This document shows, piece by piece, positions 25,066-33,558 of a DNA stretch of 56,641 bases; the stretch's first letter is position 1; each line of letters begins with the position of its first letter. Source of the DNA: Micrococcaceae bacterium (GTDB taxonomy: Bacteria > Actinomycetota > Actinomycetes > Actinomycetales > Micrococcaceae). The stretch is from assembly GCA_025465475.1 (NCBI GenBank), contig JAODMR010000053.1, positions 1 to 56,641 of the forward strand, written 5' to 3'. Below the pieces are notes generated by a model. That model was not told the DNA's origin. It saw only the letters and a program-made list of their open reading frames with translations, and made no database searches. The position numbers and the translations under genes are program-made.

Positions 25066-25848
25066 ATGCAGTTTTCCACCCGCTACGTTGCCCTCGGTGA
25101 CTCGTTCACTGAGGGGGTGGGCGACGACGACGCCGACCTGCCCAACGGCGTGCGCGGTTGGGCCGACCGCTTTGCGGAGCGGCTGGCGGCAGGTCTTGGC
25201 GGTGCGCAGCAGCCGGTCGGATATGCCAACCTCGCCATCCGCGGCAAGAAGCTGGGCCAGGTCCTGACCGAGCAGATCGACGCGGCCGTGTCGCTGGCCC
25301 CCACCCTGGTGAGCATTTACGCCGGCGGCAATGACATCCTCCGCCCCAAGGTGGACATTGACGCCCTCATGGTGCAATACGACGAGGGCGTTGCCGCCCT
25401 CCGGTCGACCGGTGCCGAGGTCCTGCTGTTCACCGGTTTTGACGCCAAGGCTTCAGCTGTGTTCGGAACCATGCGCGGCCGCACGGCCATCTACAACGAA
25501 CTCGTCCGCGAGATCGGCGACAAGCACGGAGCCAAGATTGTGGATTTCTGGCGTTTCGCCGAGTACTACGACTGGCGAATGTGGGCTTCGGATCGGATGC
25601 ACATGTCAGCGGCCGGGCACAGCAACATGGCCACCCGGGTCCTGCAGGTGCTCGATGCCACCACGGCCCATGCGGTGCCGGAATTGGAGCCACTGCCCGT
25701 CCTCACCCGCTTACAGTCCGCGCGGGCCAACGCGGCCTGGGCCAGGAAGTACGTCGGCCCGTGGATCGGGCGCAGGCTCCGCGGGGTCTCCTCGGGCGAC
25801 GCGTTGGCTCCACGCTGGCCGCAGCTGCACGCACCACTGAGCGATTGA
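25066..25848 (+). CDS. SGNH/GDSL hydrolase
   Basis: This protein has 260 residues from the ATG at 25066, which has GGAGG 6 nt upstream. It is a cytoplasmic (no signal peptide) esterase/lipase of the SGNH fold. Block I is VALGDSFTEGVGD with the nucleophilic Ser near residue 12; block II Gly is in NLAIRGKKLGQ; block III is SIYAGGNDI (Asn); and block V is SDRMHMSAAGH, supplying the catalytic Asp and His. All four signature residues are present. The C-terminal 50 residues are basic and extend beyond the core fold. The substrate is unknown. It is divergent from the MFS gene. Confidence 0.9.
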   Translation: MQFSTRYVALGDSFTEGVGDDDADLPNGVRGWADRFAERLAAGLGGAQQPVGYANLAIRGKKLGQVLTEQIDAAVSLAPTLVSIYAGGNDILRPKVDIDALMVQYDEGVAALRSTGAEVLLFTGFDAKASAVFGTMRGRTAIYNELVREIGDKHGAKIVDFWRFAEYYDWRMWASDRMHMSAAGHSNMATRVLQVLDATTAHAVPELEPLPVLTRLQSARANAAWARKYVGPWIGRRLRGVSSGDALAPRWPQLHAPLSD

Positions 25849-25854
25849 CCGCCT

Positions 25855-25916
25855 AACCCTGGTGCCGCCAACCCTGATACCGGTGACCCTGGTACTGCCC
25901 AACCCTGGTACCGGTG
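25855..25916. repeat. Tandem repeat after the SGNH gene
   Basis: Four AACCCTGGTACCGGTG-like subunits of 15-16 bp begin at 25855, 25870, 25886 and 25901; they pair into two 31-bp units. The array starts 7 bp after the stop codon. The rest of the 369-bp gap up to rpmB holds the promoter and leader described separately. Confidence 0.75.
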
Positions 25917-25993
25917 ACGTCGGATGCCGCCGGCCTTCCTGGCTTTCCAAGGGCGTGCACCTCACGCGGCGTCAGTTTGCTTTGAGGGGACGA

Positions 25994-26023
25994 TTGGTCT
26001 TAATCTCGCCCAGCTCCTAGAAT
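25994..26023 (+). promoter_or_regulatory. Candidate promoter of rpmB-rpmG-rpsN
   Basis: TTGGTC (25994-25999) and TAGAAT (26018-26023) are separated by 18 bp. If used, the mRNA would carry a leader of about 190 nt before rpmB. A second TTGAC-like element at 26146 has no good -10 partner. Confidence 0.4.
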
Positions 26024-26061
26024 GGTTAGGCGTCAGGTGGCGCGGAGCGTGCGCAATTGCT

Positions 26062-26093
26062 CCGGTGGCCGGGTATTTTTCCCCGGTGGCCGG
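26062..26093. repeat. Direct repeat in the rpmB leader
   Basis: CCGGTGGCCGG occurs at 26062-26072 and 26083-26093, 21 bp apart, separated by GTATTTTTCC. Each copy is itself a CCGG-TGG-CCGG palindrome, so alternative hairpins are possible. A further short hairpin, GGCAG-gtagaa-CTGCC, lies nearer to rpmB. Confidence 0.5.
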
Positions 26094-26217
26094 TAGTTAG
26101 GGGCTCAAGTTGCGCGGAATCGCGAATCCCAAGCCGGTTGGCTGATTGACGGGACGCCCCTGAAGGCACTTCATGGCAGGTAGAACTGCCCTACATTTCA
26201 TTTTTTGGAGGAGAGTC

Positions 26218-26454
26218 ATGGCAGCTCACTGCCAAGTGACTGGAGCCGAGCCGGGCTTTGGACACAGCATTTCGCACTCGCACCGCCGCAACAAGCGACG
26301 GTTCGATCCGAACATTCAGAAGAAGCGCTACTGGGTTCCGTCCCTGCGCCGCAACGTCACGCTGACGCTGTCAGCCAAGGGCATCAAGACCATCGACGTG
26401 CGGGGCATTGACGCCGTCGTCGCCCAGATCCAGGCTCGCGGGGTGAAGCTCTAG
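26218..26454 (+). CDS. rpmB: Ribosomal protein L28
   Basis: This 78-residue component of the large ribosomal subunit has the family signature [28 protein letters not shown] at the N-terminus and [21 protein letters not shown] further on. It has only one Cys, so the two CxxC pairs of zinc-binding L28 are missing and this is a zinc-independent (C-minus) form. GGAGGAG precedes the ATG. Its stop TAG overlaps the rpmG start (TAGTG). The trio rpmB-rpmG-rpsN of C-minus paralogues is typically controlled by Zur in actinobacteria, but no clear Zur box is visible upstream. Confidence 0.96.
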   Translation: MAAHCQVTGAEPGFGHSISHSHRRNKRRFDPNIQKKRYWVPSLRRNVTLTLSAKGIKTIDVRGIDAVVAQIQARGVKL

Positions 26455-26621
26455 TGGCCAAGGACAGGGACGTACGTCCGATCATCAAGCTCAAGAGCAC
26501 CGCCGGCACCGGGTACACCTACGTGACGCGCAAGAACCGTCGTAACGACCCGGACCGCCTGGTCCTGAAGAAGTACGACCCCAAGATCCGCCAGCACGTC
26601 GAATTCCGAGAGGAGCGCTAA
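26454..26621 (+). CDS. rpmG: Ribosomal protein L33
   Basis: This 55-residue protein starts at GTG 26454, overlapping the rpmB stop by one base. The sequence begins [19 protein letters not shown] and continues with [23 protein letters not shown], the standard L33 pattern, ending in a charged REER. No Cys is present, so it is the zinc-free form. It lies between rpmB and rpsN, with 3 bp to the latter. Confidence 0.96.
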   Translation: MAKDRDVRPIIKLKSTAGTGYTYVTRKNRRNDPDRLVLKKYDPKIRQHVEFREER

Positions 26622-26624
26622 GAC

Positions 26625-26930
26625 ATGGCCAAGAAGTCAATGATCGCCAAGAACGAGCAGCGCAAAGTCATCGTTGAGCGTTACGCCGCCAAGCGCCTCG
26701 AACTGAAGAAGACCCTGGTTGACGAAAACGCGACGGACGAAGCCCGCGAGGCCGCACGCCTGGGCCTGCAGAAGCTGCCCCGCAACGCTTCGCCGGTTCG
26801 CCTGCGCAACCGCGACCAGATCGATGGCCGCCCCCGTGGCACCATCCAGAAGTTCGGTATCTCGCGTGTCCGCTTCCGTGACATGGCGCACCGTGGCGAA
26901 CTGCCCGGTGTAACCAAGTCCAGCTGGTAA
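26625..26930 (+). CDS. rpsN: Ribosomal protein S14 (long, zinc-independent form)
   Basis: This 101-residue small-subunit protein is the long S14 type: [23 protein letters not shown] at the N-terminus and the conserved [22 protein letters not shown] then [25 protein letters not shown]. The short zinc-ribbon form has CxxC pairs; here no Cys exists at all. It is the last gene of the C-minus ribosomal operon, and a strong hairpin terminator follows 40 nt later. Confidence 0.96.
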   Translation: MAKKSMIAKNEQRKVIVERYAAKRLELKKTLVDENATDEAREAARLGLQKLPRNASPVRLRNRDQIDGRPRGTIQKFGISRVRFRDMAHRGELPGVTKSSW

Positions 26931-26970
26931 TACCGGCGCTGCGGGAGCAATAACCGCACCTGTTTCAAGG

Positions 26971-27004
26971 GAAAGGACGGCGACCCCCGGGGCGCCGTCC
27001 TTTC
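26971..27004 (+). terminator. Rho-independent-type terminator after rpsN
   Basis: GAAAGGACGGCG (26971-26982) pairs perfectly over 12 bp with CGCCGTCCTTTC (26993-27004) around a 10-nt loop. Confidence 0.85.
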
Positions 27005-27083
27005 GCATTTAAGGCCGAACTTCCGCCCAAATCACCTGCTCTCGGGCTGAAATAGGGGCTCAATGGCGCCAAAAACCGCTGTT

Positions 27084-27112
27084 TTGACTGTCTCTCGGGG
27101 TGAAGCTGGTAA
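27084..27112 (+). promoter_or_regulatory. Candidate promoter of the HU gene
   Basis: TTGACT (27084-27089) is a good -35; TGGTAA lies 17 bp further on (27107-27112), with TAAGTT just beyond as an alternative -10. The HU start is about 70 nt downstream. Confidence 0.4.
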
Positions 27113-27180
27113 GTTCGGGGGAAGTGGTTGGCACGCGCCCTGCGTGCAGCTTCATCCATCTGACGTCCAGGAGGACATAA

Positions 27181-27468
27181 ATGGCTAAGAATCGTAGTGA
27201 ATTGGTTGCAGAGGTTGCTGCTAAGGCTGAAACCAGCCAGTCTGCAGTCAACTCCGTTCTCGACGCCCTCTTCTCAGTTTTTGAGAGCTCCGTTACCGCC
27301 GGTGAAAAGATCACCATCCCGGGCTGGTTGACCGTTGAGCGCACCGACCGCGCCGCCCGCACGGGCCGCAACCCGCAGACGGGTGAGACCATTCAGATCG
27401 CCGCGGGCCACAGCGTCAAGCTGAGCGCCGGTTCCAAGCTGAAGGCCGCCGTCTCCACCAAGAAGTAA
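27181..27468 (+). CDS. hup: DNA-binding protein HU
   Basis: This 95-residue histone-like nucleoid protein bends DNA as a dimer. The family features are AKNRSELVAEVAAKAETSQSAV (helices 1-2) and the beta-arm region IPGWLTVERTDRAARTGRNPQTGETI with the conserved Arg-Asn-Pro tip. The body ends in SVKLSAGSKLKAAVSTKK. It lacks the long Lys/Ala-rich tail of mycobacterial HupB, so it is the short form. CAGGAGGACATAA before the ATG is a strong ribosome-binding site. It is a single-gene unit between two terminators. Confidence 0.96.
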   Translation: MAKNRSELVAEVAAKAETSQSAVNSVLDALFSVFESSVTAGEKITIPGWLTVERTDRAARTGRNPQTGETIQIAAGHSVKLSAGSKLKAAVSTKK

Positions 27469-27484
27469 CCTCTCTGATTTCGTC

Positions 27485-27524
27485 GTAAGGGTGGCTGCCG
27501 TCCAGCAGCCGCCCTTACTGCTTT
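27485..27524 (+). terminator. Terminator after the HU gene
   Basis: GTAAGGGTGGCTGC (27485-27498) and GCAGCCGCCCTTAC (27505-27518) form a 14-bp stem with a single G-U pair and a 6-nt loop, followed by TGCTTT. Confidence 0.85.
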
Positions 27525-27681
27525 AACCGGCCACGTCGCTAACCGGCCAGGTCGCTCCGGCCAGGTCACCGGCCAAGGTCTCCAGCCCGCCAGGGTCGGC
27601 AGCGGGCAGGTTCGTCGTCGGAGCCAGCGGAACTGCTCCGGCCGATTCGCCCCAGCCAGAGTGGTGGCGGACAATGGAGGA

Positions 27682-29814
27682 GTGCCAGCCGTAACGACCA
27701 GTCCCGCCCCTTCCGCCCGATCCTCTTCCGGCATGGCGGCAGGAATCCGCAGCGTACTGCTGCTGGCGGGGGCGGCGGCCACGGTGCTGGGCCTTGTCGT
27801 GGCGCTCCTGTTCACCGGTGCGGCTGCGGCATCACAACTGGCAGACCCGGGCCCCCTGGTGCGCTGGGGCTTGCCGGCCGCCCTCGCCCTTCACAATGTA
27901 AGCGTGGCTGCCGTCATCGGGGCCCTGGTCTTCGCCGTTGTTATCCTGCCCAAGAGCCAGCGCGTGGGGCGCATCCCGTCCGGCCGGGACGCCGGCGACG
28001 AGCCCGAGCATCCAGCGTTCGCCCGGGTCATGGCCCTGGCTGGAATAGCCGCCGGCGGCTGGACTCTTTCCGCCGTCGCGGTGCTGGTGCTTACCTACTC
28101 CGACATTGCCGGCGTCCCCCTCTCCGGCGGATCCGGCTACACGCAGCAACTGGTCTACTTCATGACCGAACTGCCCACCGGCCAGGCCTGGCTGTCCGTC
28201 TGCATCTTCGCCGCCGTCGTCACCACCCTGTGCTTCGGGGTACGTTCCCTGACCGGTCTCGGCCTGACGCTCGTGCTGGCAGTACTCGGCCTGGTGCCGC
28301 AGGCCCTGATCGGGCACTCCTCCTCCAGCTCGGACCACAGCGGCGCCGTCAACTCCCTGCTGCTGCACGTCGTCGGCGTCGCCCTCTGGTTCGGCGGAAT
28401 CATTGCCCTGGCCGTTGTGTCCGGTCGCTTGGGCAGCCTCACCGGCCGGGTGCTGAAGCGTTTCTCCACCCTGGCGCTTTTCGCGTTCTGCATCGTGGCA
28501 GGTTCCGGCGTCGTCAACGCGGCCATCCGGATCACCAGCTGGCAGGACCTCTTCACTTCGTCCTACGGCCAGCTGATTCTGGCCAAGACGGCAGCCACCG
28601 TGGTGCTCGGCGGCATCGGCTACATGCACCGGCAATGGATCCTTCCACGCCTCGAGGCAAGGCCTGATGCCGTGCAGGCGCCCGCCGGCCGGGCGCTCTC
28701 GGCCACCCGCGTGCTGTGGCAACTCATCCTTGGGGAGCTGATCCTCATGGGCGCCACCAGTGGCATGGCCGTGGCCCTGAGCCGGTCCGCACCGCCGGCC
28801 CCCGCAGGCCTGGCACCGGACACGCCCCCTGCCGTCATCCTGAGCGGCTATCCGCTTCCTCCCGAACTCAGCCCGGCCCGTTGGTTCACCGAATGGCGCA
28901 TCGATTGGCTCTGGCTCACGTTCGTGCTGATCGGGCTGGCGGCTTACGCCGCCGGGGCCGTCAAACTGCACCGGCGAGGCGATCGCTGGCCGGTGCTGCG
29001 CAGCCTGTCCTGGCTCGCGGGCATGGCGGCCCTTGTCTACACCACCTCCGGCGGCGCCGCCGTGTACGGCATGGTCCTGTTCAGCGCGCACATGGTCGAC
29101 CACATGGCCCTGATGGTGGTCGCGCCACTGTTCATGGTGCTCGCCGCCCCCGTGTCCCTGGCCCTGAAGGCGTTGCCGGCCCGGGGTGATGGGAGCCGTG
29201 GGCTGCGTGAATGGATCCTGGTGATCGTGCATTCGCGTTTTTCCCAGTTGGTGACGCACCCGCTGTTCGCGGCAGCAAACTTTGCCGGCAGTCTTGTGCT
29301 GTTCTACTACTCACCGCTTTTCGGTTACGCCATGCGGGATCACATCGGGCACGAACTGATGATCCTGCACTTCACCATCACTGGGTATCTCTTCATCCTC
29401 ACCATGGTGGGTTCGGATCCCATCCCCCGGCGGGCGCCCTATCCACTGCGACTGGTGCTGCTCCTTGCCACCATGGCTTTCCACGCCTTCTTCGGCGTGA
29501 CCCTGATGAGCTCCACAGCGCTGCTGGAGGGCAGCTACTTCGGCAACATGGGCCGCGGCTGGGGAGACTCGGCGCTGGTGGACCAGCAGCTGGCCGGTGG
29601 CATCGCCTGGGGCATCGGTGAGGTTCCCACCGTGCTGATCGCGATCGGCGTCGCACTGCTGTGGTCGCGCTCGGACGCGAGGGAGTCCCGCCGCAAGGAC
29701 CGTGCGGCGGATCGGAATAATGAGGCGGACCTGACCGCTTACAACGATATGTTTGCCCAGCTTGCCCGGCGGGATGCCGGCCTGCGAGACACAAAGCAAG
29801 GAAGCCACGAATGA
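27682..29814 (+). CDS. CopD-CtaG fusion (copper transport / cytochrome oxidase assembly membrane protein)
   Basis: This protein has 710 residues if it starts at GTG 27682, which lies 6 nt behind GACAAT in the leaderless arrangement; GTG 27661 is an alternative. The N-terminal half (about 20-340) has eight helices resembling the CopD copper-import family (GGWTLSAVAVLVLTYSDIAG, LLLHVVGVALWFGGIIAL). The C-terminal half (about 370-660) is caa3-type CtaG: FSAHMVDHMALMVVAPLFMVLAAPVSLAL, with histidines that suit copper or haem-copper handling. It probably supplies copper for cytochrome oxidase. It overlaps the NHL-thioredoxin gene by ATGA. Confidence 0.88.
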   Translation: MPAVTTSPAPSARSSSGMAAGIRSVLLLAGAAATVLGLVVALLFTGAAAASQLADPGPLVRWGLPAALALHNVSVAAVIGALVFAVVILPKSQRVGRIPSGRDAGDEPEHPAFARVMALAGIAAGGWTLSAVAVLVLTYSDIAGVPLSGGSGYTQQLVYFMTELPTGQAWLSVCIFAAVVTTLCFGVRSLTGLGLTLVLAVLGLVPQALIGHSSSSSDHSGAVNSLLLHVVGVALWFGGIIALAVVSGRLGSLTGRVLKRFSTLALFAFCIVAGSGVVNAAIRITSWQDLFTSSYGQLILAKTAATVVLGGIGYMHRQWILPRLEARPDAVQAPAGRALSATRVLWQLILGELILMGATSGMAVALSRSAPPAPAGLAPDTPPAVILSGYPLPPELSPARWFTEWRIDWLWLTFVLIGLAAYAAGAVKLHRRGDRWPVLRSLSWLAGMAALVYTTSGGAAVYGMVLFSAHMVDHMALMVVAPLFMVLAAPVSLALKALPARGDGSRGLREWILVIVHSRFSQLVTHPLFAAANFAGSLVLFYYSPLFGYAMRDHIGHELMILHFTITGYLFILTMVGSDPIPRRAPYPLRLVLLLATMAFHAFFGVTLMSSTALLEGSYFGNMGRGWGDSALVDQQLAGGIAWGIGEVPTVLIAIGVALLWSRSDARESRRKDRAADRNNEADLTAYNDMFAQLARRDAGLRDTKQGSHE

Positions 29815-31751
29815 TGAACTCCACCGGAACCTCCACCCGCCTGCGCGTGCGCGCCTCGGAACTGGAGGGCCGCGGGTGGCTGAACACCGGTGGCAAGGTC
29901 CTGGACCTGGAACAGCTGCGCGGAAAAATCGTCCTGCTGGACTTCTGGACCTTCTGCTGCATCAACTGCCTGCACGTACTGGACGAGCTCCGGCCCCTTG
30001 AGGAGAAATACTCCGACGTGCTGGTCACGGTGGGGGTGCATTCGCCCAAGTTCGAGCACGAAGCGGACCCCGTGGCCCTCGCCGCCGCCGTCGAACGCTA
30101 CGACATTCACCACCCGGTGCTGGACGACCCCGAACTCCTCACCTGGCAGGCCTACGCCGCCCGCGCCTGGCCGACGCTGGTGGTGCTGGACCCCGAGGGT
30201 TACATCGTGGCGCACCTGTCGGGGGAGGGTCACGCGGCAGGGCTGGAGTCCCTCATCCCCGAGCTGATCGCCGAACACGAGGACAAGGGGACCCTGCACC
30301 GCGGTAACGGCCCCTACGTGGCTCCTGAGCCCACGGCCGGGGACCTCCGCTTCCCGGGGAAGGTGCTTCCCCTGCCCTCCGGCAACTTCCTGGTCTCTGA
30401 CACCGGCCATCACCGCCTGGTGGAGCTTGCCCCGGATCTGACGACCGTTGTCCGTACCTTCGGCAGCGGCGCCAAGGGCTTTGCGGACGGCACGGATGAG
30501 GCTTCGCAGTTCAACGAGCCGCAGGGCCTGACGCTGCTGCCCGAAGAGGTGGCGGCGCAGGCTGGATACGACGTTTTGGTGGCTGATTCGGTGAACCACC
30601 GGTTGCGTGGGCTCCGCCTTTCGGATGGAACCGTGCACACCGTTGCCGGCAGCGGGGTCCAGCGACTCCTGGAAGCAGGGCCTGCCCGGGTGGACGACGA
30701 CGGCGCCGCCACCGCGGGCGATCTCGGCACCAGCCCGCTGGAGCTGGCCCTCTCCTCGCCGTGGGACGTTGTCTGGTCCTCCCGGCTGGACCGGGCCGTG
30801 GTCGCCATGGCGGGCGTGCACCAGATTTTCGGGTTTGATCCCCGCACCGGCCGGACAACCATCGTGGCAGGAAACGGATTGGAAGGACTGCTTGACGGGC
30901 CGTCAGCCCAGGCCTGGTTCGCGCAATCTTCGGGCCTGGCCGAGGACGGTGCCGGGAACATCTGGGTGGCGGACTCCGAGACGTCAGCCCTTCGGGTGCT
31001 GCGGATCTCCGGGGACGGATCCGGCGAACCCGTCGTCACGGTGGAAACAACCATTGGCGAGGGCCTGTTCGACTTCGGGTTCCGGGACGGGGAAGCAGCC
31101 CAGGCTCGGTTGCAGCACCCTCTCGGTGTGACGGTGCTGCCGGATAACTCCGTTGCCGTAGCCGACACCTACAACGGGGCAGTGCGCCGCTACGACCCCG
31201 CAACCGGTACGGTCAGCACGCTGGCGCGGGGCCTGGCCGAGCCGTCCGACGTGCTGCTTGACACCACCGGAGACGTGCCGCTGCTGGTGGTCGTGGAAGC
31301 GAACCGGCACCAGCTGGTACGCCTGCCGGTGCCCAAGGAAGCGCTCCAGGTGGATGAGGGAGCCGCGACCACCCAGCGACCCAAGACGCCGGTCGCCGCT
31401 GGGGAGTTGGCGTTGACCGTCCGCTTTTCCGCTCCGACGGGGCAGAAACTCGACGACCGGTGGGGTGATCCGACGCAGCTGAAGATTTCCTCAACTCCGC
31501 CCGAACTCCTGGTGGCCGGGGGCGGGACCTCGGTTGGACTGACCCGGACGCTGACCTTGGCGGACGGCATCGCCGAGGGAGTACTGCACATCACCGCCCG
31601 CGCCGCGGCCTGCGACGGTCCCGAGGACGCCAGTGGCGAAATCCCTGACCACGCTGCCTGCCACCTGTACCAACAGGACTGGGGCATTCCGGTGCTGCTG
31701 CAGGCCGACGGCGACACGGAACTGACGCTGGACCTGCGCGGCATGGACTAA
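29811..31751 (+). CDS. Thioredoxin-NHL repeat protein (NHLRC2-like)
   Basis: This 646-residue protein carries a thioredoxin/TlpA-like domain (about 15-150) with the redox motif DFWTFCCINCLHVLDEL, where CINC supplies the two active-site Cys. A six-bladed NHL/beta-propeller (about 180-510) has repeated segments such as VLVADSVNHRLRGLRL and VADTYNGAVRRYDPATG. The C-terminal 110 residues form a beta-rich domain (LALTVRFSAPTGQKLDDRWG). No signal peptide is seen, so it is probably cytoplasmic, as is NHLRC2. It is translationally coupled to the CopD-CtaG gene; a thiol role in copper or oxidase assembly is a reasonable but untested inference. Confidence 0.9.
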   Translation: MMNSTGTSTRLRVRASELEGRGWLNTGGKVLDLEQLRGKIVLLDFWTFCCINCLHVLDELRPLEEKYSDVLVTVGVHSPKFEHEADPVALAAAVERYDIHHPVLDDPELLTWQAYAARAWPTLVVLDPEGYIVAHLSGEGHAAGLESLIPELIAEHEDKGTLHRGNGPYVAPEPTAGDLRFPGKVLPLPSGNFLVSDTGHHRLVELAPDLTTVVRTFGSGAKGFADGTDEASQFNEPQGLTLLPEEVAAQAGYDVLVADSVNHRLRGLRLSDGTVHTVAGSGVQRLLEAGPARVDDDGAATAGDLGTSPLELALSSPWDVVWSSRLDRAVVAMAGVHQIFGFDPRTGRTTIVAGNGLEGLLDGPSAQAWFAQSSGLAEDGAGNIWVADSETSALRVLRISGDGSGEPVVTVETTIGEGLFDFGFRDGEAAQARLQHPLGVTVLPDNSVAVADTYNGAVRRYDPATGTVSTLARGLAEPSDVLLDTTGDVPLLVVVEANRHQLVRLPVPKEALQVDEGAATTQRPKTPVAAGELALTVRFSAPTGQKLDDRWGDPTQLKISSTPPELLVAGGGTSVGLTRTLTLADGIAEGVLHITARAAACDGPEDASGEIPDHAACHLYQQDWGIPVLLQADGDTELTLDLRGMD

Positions 31752-31772
31752 ACAGGCGCCGTCGTGGTCGTC

Positions 31773-31850
31773 GCCGGCTGGTGGCGTCAGCGCCGGCTGG
31801 CCGTCGGCGGCTGGTGGCGTCAGAGTCAGCGTCGGCGTCGCCGGCTGGCC
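31773..31850. repeat. 33-bp tandem repeat between convergent stops
   Basis: GGCTGGTGGCGTCAG occurs at 31776 and 31809, 33 bp apart, with CGCCGGCTGG subrepeats at 31773, 31791 and about 31839. The array runs from just after the NHL gene stop into the last codons of the opposite HerA-like gene, where it encodes the Arg-rich C-terminus. Confidence 0.65.
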
Positions 31851-33523
31851 GTCCCGAAGATGTCCCGCATCAGGTTCCGGCCCATGCTGCTACCCATGGA
31901 TCGGGCCATGCTCTTCAGACCGGTGCCCAGGACTCCGCCGAGTGCGTCCATCAGCTCGTCTCCTCCCGTCGAAGCGGGCGAGGTGCTGCGCCGTCGCGGC
32001 TCGGGTGGCGGCGTGTAATCCACGTCGGGTGCTGGCCGGTAGTCCTCCGGCACCGGCAGGTAGCCGTCGGGTCCTGGCCGCGGGGGCGGGGGAGGCGGCA
32101 GAGGTGTGCCCACGGAGGGTCCTGCCGCTGGCGGCGCAGTCCGATCGCCCGGCTGCTGCAGCTGCTCAAACGCCGACACCGGGTCTGACGCCGTGCCGTA
32201 CACCGGCAACAGGGCCGAGGCGGCTATTGTCTGCTGGATAACGGTGGCCTCTGCCGGTCCCATCACTGACTCCGGCGCCCGCAACCGGGTCCAGGCGACC
32301 GGCGTCGGCGCTCCCGTTTCGTTCATCACCGTCACCACCGCCTCACCTATCCCGGCCGTCGTCAGGACATCCGCCAGGTCATAATCGCTGCGCGGAAAAG
32401 TGGACACCGTCGCCTTCAGGGCCTTTGCGTCATCGGGGGTGAAGGCCCGCAGGGCGTGCTGCACCCGATTGGCGAGTTGGCCCAGCACATCGGCAGGCAC
32501 GTCGCGCGGGGTCTGGGTCACGAAAAAAATGCCAACTCCCTTGGACCGGATCAGCCGGACGGTCTGGGTGATGGCTGTCAGGAAGGCCTTGGAGGCATCC
32601 GTGAACAGCAGGTGTGCCTCATCAAGGAAGAACACCAGCTTTGGCTTGTCTGCATCTCCGAGCTCGGGCAGGTCGGAGAACAGATCGGCCAGCAACCACA
32701 TCAGGAACGTGGAAAAGAGCAGCGGCTGATCCTGCACACTGGGCAGTTCCAGGCAGCTGATGACCCCACGGCCGTCGGGTGCCACGCGCAACAGTTCGGC
32801 GGTGTCGAACTCTGGAATCCCGAAGAACGCATCCATGCCTTGCGCTTCCAGGTTCAGCAGCTTCCGCAGAATCACGCCGGCGGTTGCCTTGGACAGGCCG
32901 CCGAGCTGTTCGAGCGCTTCCTTGCCCTCATCGGAGGTGAGGTGGCTGATCACCGCGCGCAGATCCTTGAGGTCGTACAGTTCCAGGCCCTGCCGGTCCG
33001 CGAAGGAAAACACCAACTGGAGGCTGGATTCCTGGGTTTCATTCAGGTCGAGCACCCGTGCCAGCAGGATCGGCCCGAAGGACGTGATGGACGCGCGGAT
33101 CGGCACCCCCTGGCCCTGGCCGCCCAGGGCCAGGAATTCCACGGGATACGCGGTGCCGGCCCAGTCCTGTCCAAGGCTGGAGGTCCGTGCCGCCAGTTTC
33201 GCCGAGGCGTTGCCGGCACTCACCAGGCCTGACAGGTCCCCCTTGATGTCCGGCAGGAAGACCGGCACGCCCGCTGCCGACAGCTGCTCGGCCATCATGT
33301 GCAGCGTGACGGTCTTTCCCGTGCCCGTTGCGCCAGCCACCAGACCGTGCCGGTTCATCATGGCCAGGGGCAGGCCGATCTGCGCTTCGGGGTGCAGTTC
33401 ACCGTCCACCAGGGCGGCGCCCAGCCGGATCACCGGTCCGGCAAACGAATACCCCTGCTGCAGGGCGGCAACCTTCTCAGCGGTGCTCCGCGGAGCCCCC
33501 GCGCTGCTGTTTTTGCTGCTCAT
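31826..33523 (-). CDS. HerA/DUF853-type helicase-like ATPase
   Basis: This protein has 565 residues from the ATG at 33523, behind TAGGGT with a 7-nt gap (leaderless type); there is no clean Shine-Dalgarno. It is a P-loop ATPase of the FtsK/HerA group annotated as DUF853. Walker A is VAGATGTGKTVTLHMMAEQL (about residues 62-81), Walker B is KLVFFLDEAHLLF, and the sensor region is GVGIFFVTQTPRDVPADVLGQLANRVQHALRAF. The C-terminal 120 residues are Pro-rich (TPLPPPPPPRPGP) and end in a poly-Arg tail generated by the adjacent repeat. A DNA-processing role is inferred; no NurA partner is visible nearby. Confidence 0.88.
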   Translation of the reverse strand: MSSKNSSAGAPRSTAEKVAALQQGYSFAGPVIRLGAALVDGELHPEAQIGLPLAMMNRHGLVAGATGTGKTVTLHMMAEQLSAAGVPVFLPDIKGDLSGLVSAGNASAKLAARTSSLGQDWAGTAYPVEFLALGGQGQGVPIRASITSFGPILLARVLDLNETQESSLQLVFSFADRQGLELYDLKDLRAVISHLTSDEGKEALEQLGGLSKATAGVILRKLLNLEAQGMDAFFGIPEFDTAELLRVAPDGRGVISCLELPSVQDQPLLFSTFLMWLLADLFSDLPELGDADKPKLVFFLDEAHLLFTDASKAFLTAITQTVRLIRSKGVGIFFVTQTPRDVPADVLGQLANRVQHALRAFTPDDAKALKATVSTFPRSDYDLADVLTTAGIGEAVVTVMNETGAPTPVAWTRLRAPESVMGPAEATVIQQTIAASALLPVYGTASDPVSAFEQLQQPGDRTAPPAAGPSVGTPLPPPPPPRPGPDGYLPVPEDYRPAPDVDYTPPPEPRRRSTSPASTGGDELMDALGGVLGTGLKSMARSMGSSMGRNLMRDIFGTASRRRRR

Positions 33524-33558
33524 GGGCAAAACCCTAACCCACGCACCCGGTCGACAGG

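Noticed and set aside
25940-26217. Zur box upstream of rpmB
   Set aside because: I looked for a TGAAAAnnnnTTTTCA-like palindrome and found none; the AT-rich ATTTCATTTTTT just before the start codon is not palindromic.
27832-29259. 475-codon open frame antisense to the CopD-CtaG gene
   Set aside because: It is His/Gln/Gly-rich shadow translation without domains or start signals.
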